From NCBI GenBank assembly GCA_025266875.1, contig JALLLT010000161.1:1-13446 (forward strand): a stretch of DNA of 13,446 nt, given 5' to 3'. The notes below the pieces were generated by a model that did no database searches, was not told the origin of the DNA, and worked only from the letters and a program-made list of their open reading frames with translations. Positions 1 to 8,373 of this stretch are shown here, in pieces; position 1 is the first letter of the stretch, and each line of letters starts with the position of its first letter. The stretch comes from Fennellomyces sp. T-0311 (taxonomy: Eukaryota > Mucoromycota > Mucoromycetes > Mucorales > Lichtheimiaceae). Position numbers and translations under genes: made by a program.

Positions 1-27
1 GTCTTGATCACTTTTCTGTTTCTGCAA

Positions 28-1198
28 ATGGTTCAACAACTCGCGCCTATTACGTCCACCATAACCCATGGTCCTGGTCTTCCAGCAGTTGAGTTTCGTC
101 GTGAGTGTGTTGGTCGTACGTGTGTGACGGTTCCTGTTGCCAATATGGCTATAGAGGTCGAGTATGGCATCAATCGTCCTAGTAATGTGTGTCAACGCTG
201 CTATTGCTTGGGTCGAGTTTGCTTTAATTTCAGCCCCCGGAATGACAATGGTGAACCTTCGCATCCTTGTGATCAATGCCGTTTAAACAAGTCTCCTGGG
301 TGCGCGACTTTGCGTTACCACGAAGCTACTCAGGGTGCTATTTCCAATGCCAACCGAGTTCGAGCGCAACGTGTCCTTGCTGGGGTAGCACCAATTCAGT
401 ATCCTCAGTGGTGTCTCGATTTGGTCCTTGAGTCGCGTGCCAGTGGTCTTCCTCCTGCTCAGGTCATTTCCATTGCTGAACTTCTAAATGGTATGACTAT
501 TGTTGTAGCGTAGTAAGAGTTCTGGTATGCTGAATACTTCAATAGATCAATCTGGACAGACTAATTTTGAAGTGGTTTCCATGGCAATGGATGAGGGCTT
601 CCAATCTCAAGACGTCTCAGATGATCATATTTCTTCTGGTTCTCGCCCTGCTCCCGTAGCATCAAGACGTTCGGCTAGGCTCCTTTCTAGGGTACCCCAG
701 GCTCCCTTAGTTGACCATGAGTCGGATGGTGAGGACGAGTTGGGTGGTTCTTCTGAATCGTCAGCGTCACGAGTATACTCGGTGCACTCTTCTGATGATG
801 CTGGGTCCATTGCCAGCAGGTATAGGCGTCCAAATCCTGCCTTGCATGCTCGTGAGCCAGAGATTCCTGCTCCATTGGTATCACCTCCACTTCGGCCTGT
901 AGGTCAAGAATCCGTTTCATCCAGGTCATTACATAGCAATACTTCTGAGCCAGTCGGTGCACAGGGTCAAGGTCTTCCAAATGTAGCTTTTCAAGATCAT
1001 AGTCATTTGCCCAATTTCCATCATTTCTCCCCCCCTCGACAAACAAGGGAAAATGGTCACCGTGAAGGCATGTTGCCTTCAGCAGGTGCACCTGTCGCAC
1101 AGGTGAACTTCACCTTGGTTTTGCCAGGTCCACGAGATAACGGATATCGTATGGTGCCAGATCGTGCAACTGGTGGTTTCTTCTTGTTGCCTATGTAA
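28..1198 (+). CDS. Unrecognised protein with Zn(II)2Cys6-like cysteine cluster; two-exon gene, antisense to pol
   Basis: I do not recognise the family. The model joins 28-490 and 546-1198, about 371 residues. The 55 bp intron (491-545) begins GTATGA, ends ATAG and joins two open frames without a break; unspliced, the first frame stops at 511-513. The ATG at 28 is the first Met, but the frame is open to the left edge, so the true start may lie outside. Residues 55-92 hold cysteines spaced C-x2-C-x6-C-x15-C-x2-C-x7-C, within the usual range of the fungal Zn(II)2Cys6 cluster, with extra Cys at 27, 32 and 60. The basic residues normal in the first Zn2Cys6 helix are mostly absent, so DNA binding is uncertain. 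Exon 2 encodes a Ser/Pro/Asp-rich, probably disordered tail ending GGFFLLPM. The stop codon lies 14 nt from the pol stop on the other strand. It may be an extra antisense gene of the retrotransposon or an unrelated neighbour. Confidence 0.55.
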
Positions 1199-1212
1199 CT
1201 TGCATCGTGTAC

Positions 1213-3894
1213 TTAAGCTTGTTTTGAGCTTTGAGCATGGGCTTGCTCATATTCATCAATAAACCGCATGCTGTTTATCATATTCTGCTTCTTTTCCCAG
1301 GTGGCTTCATGTACAGGATAACCTTTCCATAGCACCAGATATTCGATGCGGCCATGATGTTTACGCTTGTCCAGAATTGTGGCGACCTCATATTCCTCTT
1401 GTTCATTGATGAGTACGGGTGGTGGTCGCTCTGGTCTACGCCTATCCGTCGGTGCATGGTAGATCTTGAGGGTGCTAACGTGGAAAACTGGGTGTGCTTT
1501 GATATTGTGTGGCAGATCGAGTTTGTAAGCAACAGGTCCAACTCGAGCAAGAATCTTGTAAGGTCCAGCAAATTTGGCAGCAAGTTTTTTCTTAGCGGTC
1601 TGAGGATAGTTCAGCGGGTTCAGGAATCTTTGATCGACTAAGACTTCCTGTCCAACCTCAAACTCAACCTTGCGTCGTTTGTCATTTGCATATAGCTCTT
1701 GCCTTGATGCAGCAGCCTTGATATTCTCCAGTACCTTGACACCAATATCCTTGAGCCGTATAGCTAATTGGTCTGCAGCTTCATTACGTGAATTCTGGCT
1801 TTGGTAAGTTGGGGTCAAAACATGTCTCCCAAGATCACAGTAATATGGCGTCATCCGGATAGATGCTTGACGAGTATTATTGTATGTATACTCCACCACC
1901 GGTAGCCATAAGTCCCAATCACGCTGATCAAAAGCAACATAATGACGCAGCAAGTCCTCTAAGGTTCGATTTGTCCGCTTAGTCTGACCATCAGTCTGAG
2001 GATGCATACTTGTAGACATTCGTTGAGTGATTTGCATATGAGAACAGAGAGCCGTCCAAAATCTTGAAGTAAACTTGGGATCGCGATCAGAGATGATAGA
2101 TTTGCACCAACCATGTTGACGAACGATGGCACGTAGAAACAGATGTGCAAATTCCTCGGCCGTGTCAGTGGTATGGCATGGTTCAAAGTGTGCTCGTTTG
2201 GAGAAGCGGTCCACAAATACAGCGATAGCATCATACCCATTACTTGACTCAGGTAACTGGGTAATGAAGTCCATTGATATCGACTCCCAACGTTCTTGAG
2301 CTGGTTCTAATGGCTGAATCAGGCCAGCTGGTCTCTTGTTTGTGCCCTTGTTTCGTTGACAACTATCACAGGTGGTGATGTAATGACGCACAGACCTAGC
2401 AATGTTTGGCCAATAGAATTGCCGTTCAACCCGCTTAATAGTGGCATCGATTCCTCTATGGCCAGCAGATGGGGCATCATGCAAATCATGCAATATGCTC
2501 AAGAGAATTGTTGGCATTCTAGGAATACACAACTGACGACGATTCTCTCCATCTACGTGACGGTACAATAGCTGATCTTCCATTGTAAAGTTTGGAACCT
2601 CGAGTCCTGTTCGGATCTTAGCAATGATATCTTTGGTAAACTCGTCATTGTTATAATGTTCCTTGACTTGGTCCTCAATCTGAGATTGCTTGTGCAACAA
2701 GTACACTTCTTGAAGCTCTCTTTGAGTTTCTGGATTTGAGGGTTTTGATGGTGGACGCTTGCTCAAGGCATCTGCACCATTGTTCCTTTCCCGGGGTATG
2801 TGGTGTATATCCCAAGAATATGTCATAAACAGTTTCAACCAGCGTGCTTGTCGTTTGTTCAGGTTCGTATTGGTTCGGAGTGATGACAGAGCTCTGTTAT
2901 CAGTGAAGATAGTAAAGCGCTTGACGTCAAGGTGGTGTCTCCATTTGTTTAAACAATGCTTGAGAGCGAGCATTTCTTGTTCGTATACTGTGAACTTTTC
3001 TTCTGCAGGTGTCAAAGTTCGTGATGTGTAGGCAATAGGATGAAGTTTCCCGTCGTCTTGTTCTTGAGAGAGAATCCCCCCAATGGCAACTGTGGATGAT
3101 GCGTCTGTGTGGACATAGAATTGCTTGTTCGGGTCAGGCAGTGCCAGCACTGGCGCTGATGATAAGCGTTTCTTAAGTTCGTCAAATGCATTTTGTTCCA
3201 CTTGTGTCCACTTCCATGGAGTATCCTTGCGCAGCAGTCTGGTTAATGGGGCTACAATACCAGAGTATCCATTGATAAACCGATGATAATAGTTGGCTAG
3301 TCCCAAAAAACTCTGAATTTCCTTGGTGTTGCAGGGTGGTGGCCAATCCACAACTGCTTTCACCTTGCTGGGGTCCATATGTAAACCATGCTCGTCTACA
3401 AAATGTCCCAGAAACTCCAGACGCTTGACTCCAAATTCACACTTCTTGAGGTTCCCATAGAGCTTGTGCTTGCGTAAACGCTCGAGAACGGTGCATAGAT
3501 GGACTTGATGTGATGCTTCATCTTTGCTGTACACCAGAATATCATCCAGGAAGATAATGCAACAGACATCCAAGAGGTCGAAAAAGTATGTTTGCATCAT
3601 TCGCTGAAATGTAGCAGGTGCTGAAGTCATGCCAAATGGTAATACGAGATATTCATAGTTGCCAAACCGAGTAGTGAAAGCACTCTTGTGTACGTCTTCT
3701 GGTGCAATCCGAATTTGCATGTAACCTGATCGAAGGTCGATTTTGGAAAACACCTTGGCTCCATGCAATTGCTCCATAAGTTCTTCTTGATTTGGCAGCA
3801 TGTAATGGTCCTTGATTGTTACAGAATTTAGACTTCGGTAGTCTGTAACCATGCGTAGAGATCCATCCTTTTTAGCAACAAATAGGGCTCTAAA
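1213..3894 (-). pseudogene. pol: Ty3/gypsy chromovirus Pol (RT-RNase H-integrase-chromodomain), 5'-truncated
   Basis: This is the C-terminal part of a Ty3/gypsy polyprotein that copies element RNA into DNA and integrates it. Residue numbers count from an ATG at 3990 that lies in the foreign GC-rich block; real similarity starts near residue 35 (ALFVAKKDGS). Reverse transcriptase follows, with the FLDD catalytic motif at 147-150. RNase H shows TDAS (295-298), YEQEMLA, TDN (363-365) and ADALS. Integrase has an H-H-C-C zinc finger (about 501-544, CDSC at 541-544) and catalytic Asp574 and Asp635. The expected Glu, 35 residues further on, is Lys671 (AAG at 1980-1978) in QTDGQTKR. A GPY module (FAGPYKIL) and a chromodomain (EYLVLWKGYPVHEATWE) close the protein and place it among chromoviruses. 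Gag, protease and the start of RT are missing. No LTR, primer-binding site or polypurine tract is visible. The frame is otherwise intact, suggesting fairly recent decay. Confidence 0.93.
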
Positions 3895-4050
3895 TACGGG
3901 CGGGCAGGCCCGTGGACCGCCCGTTTTGGCCCGGCATTTTCGGGCATCGGGCCAGGAAAGCTGTATGAAGGTGGGTGCCCGAACGGGCACGGTCCTATAT
4001 AGCGGCCCGCCCGTCGGGCCACTGGCCCGACCGAGTGCCCGAATGTATTT
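3883..4050. repeat. GC-rich palindrome-dense block at the truncation point of pol
   Basis: About 160 bp made mostly of GCCCG/CGGGC words, set in AT-rich DNA. Perfect inverted repeats include ACGGGCGG with CCGCCCGT (about 3896-3924), TGGCCCG with CGGGCCA (about 3926-3954), GTGCCCG-AA-CGGGCAC (3975-3990) and TCGGGCCA-C-TGGCCCGA (4014-4030). Pol similarity stops exactly where the block begins, and the sequence beyond it (from 4051) does not resume pol. The left edge, TAGGGCTCTAAATACGGG, loosely recalls hAT-type MITE ends, but I find no matching right end or target duplication. It is best called a structured repeat or MITE-like insertion of unknown class. Confidence 0.6.
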
Positions 4051-4630
4051 TCTTTATGAAACGTCCATCTAAATGAGGCCCTTGTTATATATGTAATTTG
4101 ATTCTATCAAAACTGTATATTGCAAATAAATATTAATCAACTAAGTATACATCTTTAATATGGGAAGATTTGTCAAAATGTTACGCAGTTTCTACACTGA
4201 TCCAGTTACACGATGATTGGTGTTGATGGGCGAAGTTGCGACAATGAAAGGCTGCTATGTCAATTAGCACTATTCAAACTGCCCGCAACACGCTAATCCG
4301 CAAATGTCTTAGAACTTGGATAGGATCGGCATTAGTGTGAAAGGGCTATGTGTTCAAGCAAAGATAATCTCCAGCTGGCATGTGTAAGCAGAAGTAAAAC
4401 GCGAAGATGAAGTGAACCAGTACAATGATAGCTTTATTAAATAAAAGGAAGAGGATAGCAATAGTGATTGAAAAGTGTCTCGACCATACAGGCACTTTAT
4501 TACTGAAAAGAATAACCTTTTGTATAGTTAATATGGTTGTTCGCGGAAAGCCATCACATAAAGAAGAAGGGGCTACTATAAGCATCCTTCATCTTGAGAA
4601 GTGCGCTTGACAGAGTGTGCCTATTTGAAA
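4051..4630. other. AT-rich intergenic DNA, no gene seen
   Basis: Only short, low-quality open frames occur on either strand (61-79 codons), with no recognisable motif. It does not continue the pol frame beyond the GC-rich block. I see no tRNA, LTR or promoter that I can defend. Confidence 0.5.
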
Positions 4631-4900
4631 AACAAAAAAGGTAGCTGTGTATGTACCATTACAGTATGTACGCAGCCACCCTTTTCTTGATTAGAACACA
4701 CAATGTCGAAATGGAATGGAGTGCCAGTAAACGCAAAGTTGTGCCGTGTGCATAGGTCGTCGTCAAGAAAAATCCGTGTTCCTGTATAAAAACCAAAAGG
4801 GTGGCTGTGTATGTGCTGTTATAGTATGTACGCAGCCACCCTTTTCTTGATCAGAACACACAATGTCGAAATGGAATGGAGTGCCGGTTAAACAAAGTTG
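4631..4900. repeat. Tandem 160 bp-period repeat, each copy carrying a long hairpin
   Basis: Copy A is 4631-4740 and copy B 4791-4900; they align at an offset of 160 with about 10 differences in 110 bp. Each starts with an inverted repeat. In copy B, AAAAGGGTGGCTGTGTA (4795-4811) faces TACGCAGCCACCCTTTT (4829-4845), pairing 16 of 17 positions (the last is G-U in RNA) around a 17 nt loop. Copy A (4635-4651 with 4669-4685) has three mismatched pairs. The right arms and the following CTTGATYAGAACACACAATG are far better conserved than the loops, which differ at several positions. The 50 bp spacer 4741-4790 is only weakly like the DNA before copy A. Possible identities are a small foldback element duplicated in tandem or a terminator-like or other structured RNA. 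Confidence 0.75.
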
Positions 4901-5624
4901 AGTCATGTGGTAAAATTGAGCTGTACGGAAAACAGATGTGGTCGAGCAGTGCTGTATCTGGTGACCTGTTTTTGATATTCTCGAACATTGAGCCTGAATT
5001 CCAGTTAACGGACAGCGAGAGAAAAAAGGTTGCTAAAGGAATGCAAAGCTGGAGGCATTCCTACACCATTGGCGATGTCGAATTGCTGGTTTGTCTTATG
5101 GTGTCGCTTGATAATATGGAAGCTAGCACAGCTGAAGTGCGGGTTGTGAATGTGCAGAACCATATATCCAGATCAGCGTGTTGTATGATCAAATCGGATG
5201 CCGTTGACAGTTGATGATGTCACTTTAGCTGCTTTTCGTATCGTATGACGATCTCATTGAGGTACACGATCCGTATTATTGAACTATGGTACGTAGTGAA
5301 TACTCGATAAAGAAAAGCATTAAAAAAATTTTCGTGCCACTGAGTTAGTGAGCAAAATTAGCGTACAAGCTAAAGAAGTACATTGAACGCCGACTGATAT
5401 ACCAAGCATGCCTTACGCGAGCAAATATTGTTTATATTGAAAATAATAAAAGAGAGAACCTTTAAATAGAAGTATCTATTATTATAAGGCAACGGTATGA
5501 ACTTATGCAGGTGCTGTTGCAGAAAAAGACTGTGCTAAACTTCCGCTTTAGTATGGCATACTAAAATCGGACATGAACCTAGCATCTACTAGTGTACGCG
5601 CTAATAAATCTGTCAAAATTGTAG
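4901..5624. other. Intergenic DNA upstream of the hAT remnant, no convincing gene
   Basis: A 112-codon open frame (4876-5214, +) starts inside repeat copy B and ends before an AT-rich stretch. It has no motif, no promoter and no splice-linked partner that I can identify. From 5215 to 5624 the DNA is AT-rich and non-coding. The left end of the hAT element should lie here or further left, but I could not identify its terminal inverted repeat. Confidence 0.4.
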
Positions 5625-5632
5625 TATAAAAG
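5625..5632 (+). promoter_or_regulatory. TATA box of the hAT transposase gene
   Basis: TATAAAAG lies 47 bp upstream of the start ATG at 5679, a plausible core-promoter spacing with a short leader. The ATG context is ACCATGG, a good Kozak-like match. Confidence 0.5.
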
Positions 5633-5678
5633 TGAGCTCGAATGCTTGCTGCTAAATTTCTTAGATCACATTCAAACC

Positions 5679-7165
5679 ATGGCTACCAGTAACGCTCAAA
5701 TTCCCCACCTCCAACGCGCAGTGTCAACTGAATCCAACGTCAGCAACGATGGAAGCCCTACGAGCAATCGTCGTGCTATTGTCTGGCAGTTTTTTCAACT
5801 AATGGATATGGATTCTGATGATGATACATACACTGCTGAGACTGTAGTGAGAAGAGCACGCTGTAATCTGTGTCAGGGGTATGTGCATCTTTCTTGGACC
5901 CTTACTTTATTTATTCTAAACTTCCAAATAGGGAACCATTTAAGGCACGACTCCATGATGGCAGCACCAAGTATATGCGCCGGCATTTACGCAGCCACCA
6001 TTCTGCCGAATGGAATCGTGCAAATGGGACTCAAGAAAACACGATTTCCAACTACTTTACTGTGTATGTTTGCGATAGTATGCGTAGATGGATCTGAATG
6101 TGTTTGATCTAATTGATTTCGGTAATTAGTATGAACTTCGACCAGCGTACCTTTCGCACGAAGCTGATGGAGTGGATGGTGGCAAACGATCAACCCTTCT
6201 CGGAGGTTGACTCGTCCCATTTTCGTTTGTTGATAACATACTTGAACCCTTCTGCCCAAGTCCCTTCCGCTGTCACCTTGCGATCCGACCTCATGTCCAG
6301 CTTCACGGAAAATCGACGCACTCTGAAGGAGAAACTACAGGTACTCATTAGCATTGCAAGTAAAGTAAAACTTATTAAACCATACCACCAGATGTTAGAT
6401 TCCAAGATATCGGTCACTGTGGATGTATGGACGTCCGCACACCGCATGTATTCCTTCTTTGGGATAACTGGTCACTACGTTGACCATGAATGGAAACTGC
6501 AAGAACTCTTGTTGGACTTTGTGCCACTTGTCGGACGGCATACGGGTGTTGCTCTTGCAGAGGCGTTTATGCAATCGATGTCTGAGTTGGAGATTACAGA
6601 TAAGGTAAGAGGGCTGTTTGTTGCTTAATATTTTGCTGACCGTGATTATAGATTTTGGCTGTTACGTGCGACAATGCTGCGAATAACAACACCATGATGC
6701 GCGAGATCGAACGCCTTTGGCTGGAGATGGGCCACGATTTTGACGCTGACAGACAGCGTCACCGTTGCATTGCCCATATTATCAATATCGCTGTGCAAGG
6801 TGCCTTGCAGGAGTTGAACGTCGAGCCAGCGATGGAGAGCGATGATGAAGCGCCTGACGTGTCTGACGACGATGTGCTCAATGAGGTAGTAAACGAGACG
6901 AACCCGATTGCTTCAGCTATCTCCAAGGTAAATTAGATTTTCATACTTGAGAGTGAGCTTGTACTGACCATATTATTAGCTACGTGCCGTCGTTCGTCTC
7001 ATTCGCAGATCAACAGTTCGACGTGATGGGCTGAGATCAGTTATGCAGTCGCACTTATACGAACCTCGTGAACTAGTACTAGACTGCAAGACGCGCTGGA
7101 ATTCGACTGCGGTTTTGATCGAGACGGCATTGACACTACGAAATCCATTCACTGGGAGGGGCTAA
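5679..7165 (+). pseudogene. hAT-superfamily transposase, 5' part only (BED finger, partial DDE core)
   Basis: hAT transposases cut and paste DNA through an RNase H-like D-D-E core. Exons 5679-5878, 5932-6063, 6130-6604, 6652-6927 and 6980-7165 join in frame through introns of 53, 66, 47 and 52 bp with GT..AG borders. A further in-frame 51 bp segment (6341-6391, GTACTC..CCAG) is probably another intron: removing it brings LKEKLQ directly before MLDSKISVTVDVWTS, as in other hAT proteins. A BED-type zinc finger (CNLC then HLRSHH) is formed only after the first splice. PFSEVDSSHFRLLITYLNP, VDVWTS (first catalytic Asp, codon 6422-6424), VTCDNAANN (second Asp, 6670-6672), RCIAHIINIAVQ and DCKTRWNST follow in family order. 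The frame runs into the inverted repeat at 7145 and stops at 7163-7165. The third catalytic residue (Glu) and the C-terminal dimerisation region are absent from the window, so this copy cannot be active. Confidence 0.9.
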
Positions 7166-7323
7166 AAGAATACAGGGGTAAAAAAGTTGCGTATTCTACC
7201 TGAGTATCCTTAAGAATACTCATGAAGATACAGTATTCTTGAAAATACTGCATTCTTTTAAGGAGAACTCCACATTCTTAAGAATACAGCACTTTAAAAG
7301 CAATGTATTCTTTTAGTGAATGG
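7145..7323. repeat. 179 bp MITE-like inverted repeat with clustered GTATTCTTAAGAATAC palindromes
   Basis: The right arm (7304-7323), read on the - strand, is CCATTCACTAAAAGAATACA. The left arm is the same sequence split by 10 extra bases: CCATTCACT at 7145-7153 and AAAAGAATACA at 7164-7174. Between the arms lie three further palindromes of the same motif: GAGTATCCTTAAGAATACTC (7202-7221, one mismatched pair), CAGTATTCTTGAAAATACTG (7231-7250, two mismatched pairs) and ATTCTTAAGAAT (7274-7285, perfect). The hAT reading frame ends at its left edge and does not resume after it. I see no target-site duplication. Confidence 0.7.
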
Positions 7324-8229
7324 CCAATCGGAGGTTGTGTAGTTTTACTAAAGACGGCATAAATATGACGTTTTGAACCTTAATTTTCGTGTAATGAAAC
7401 GTTTCGTGTCAGAATGGAAGCTTTCTCAGAAACAAAAATAGATGAAACACTGATTATCGATATCGGAAGGAGTACCCGAAGCAGATGGAACGGTATCGTT
7501 TTATAGACTTTCGTTTCAGCGACATAATTGGCAGAATAGATGGTGCGATTGTATGCATTTAAAATTTGTGGCATTTTTATTATCAAAAGAAAAGATAGCA
7601 GGTTCAATTTCTATATAGCGATAAGATGTAGCAAGTAGTCCGGGAGCATGGCAGCGAGATCGTGCAATGGAACGGGACAGCAAGAGCAGTAATAATGACC
7701 AGCCTCGATAAACAGTATAGGTGCACCGGTTAAAAAATGATAACTGGTGGTAACTAGAGTGAGAGATGTTAGATGAAAACGTGCACAGTAATATTAAAGT
7801 AAAGGTTACCTTACGCTGATGGGCACACTCCAATTGCAGGATCTCTGTTGTCAAATTTCGTGAGCTTCATTGTAATGGAGTTCAGCAATTATGTACCTTT
7901 GTAGATTGAGTCTATGAGTGGAGCACCGGCAGTGGTAAACAAGTGGCTCTGGTAAATTAAAAGCTTAAGAATTTATGCGGTGGCAAGCAGACTTACCTAT
8001 TGGCCAGCCTTGTTGTTAGTTTCCAATAAGGCAGCATAGAGAAGAATGGATAGTCTTCAATCAATACCGATAGGGTTGTAGCGATGAGAGAGTGAGGAGT
8101 TGTACAAGGTAGCGATGGTAAAGGAAAGTGAAAGAGATGAAAAGAGAGATTTTCTGCTGCATACTGCTTTTTATAGAAATGAAGGCAGCGGCTACTTGTA
8201 AGCTTCCTTACTGGCCAGCCATTTCAAAG
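7324..8229. other. Non-coding flank between the hAT remnant and the two-gene element
   Basis: About 900 bp with only short antisense open frames that carry no motif. The left end of the Tnp2 two-gene element should fall here if the element is complete. I found no CACTA terminus and no inverted repeat longer than chance with the right flank (12847-13446). A TTAC/TTGGCCAGCC-like word occurs twice (near 7995 and 8207) without clear structure. Confidence 0.4.
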
Positions 8230-8238
8230 TATATAAAG
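8230..8238 (+). promoter_or_regulatory. TATA box of the accessory gene
   Basis: TATATAAAG is followed by a pyrimidine-rich stretch (about 8258-8295) and then the ATG at 8374. A second TATA-like run (TATAAAAA, 8341-8348) sits too close to the ATG to leave a normal leader unless the leader is very short. A leader intron ending ATTAG just before the ATG is also possible. Confidence 0.45.
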
Positions 8239-8373
8239 TGTTTAAGAGCTTAGAATTTCTGGTCCCTCGTTCTCTTACCCTTTCTGACTTACCTTTCGCT
8301 ACTTCGATTTAACTGTGAGCTATCATAATATTAGCATTGATATAAAAAGTCATCATACTTATTTCTTCATTAG

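Noticed and set aside
687..1100. 137-codon - strand open frame opposite the Zn-cluster gene
   Set aside because: Its sequence is the shadow of the Ser/Pro-rich exon 2, with no motif; the + strand reading explains the region with a consistent splice.
1963..1969. GGTTCGA as a tRNA T-arm or B box
   Set aside because: It lies inside the integrase coding sequence and has no matching acceptor or anticodon arms around it.
3828..4022. Short open frames through the GC-rich block, and residues 1-34 of the pol frame, as real protein
   Set aside because: The Pro/Arg/Gly/Ala-rich text comes from GCCCG words in every frame; similarity to RT begins only after the block.
4876..5214. 112-codon + strand open frame
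   Set aside because: It begins inside a repeat copy, has no recognisable motif, and no splice partner or promoter could be supported.
7150..7318. CACT...AGTG ends of the palindromic repeat as CACTA-type termini of the Tnp2 unit
   Set aside because: Both ends are to the left of the Tnp2 genes and close a 169 bp segment. There is no 3 bp direct duplication; the flanking ATT and AAT are reverse complements, part of the arms.
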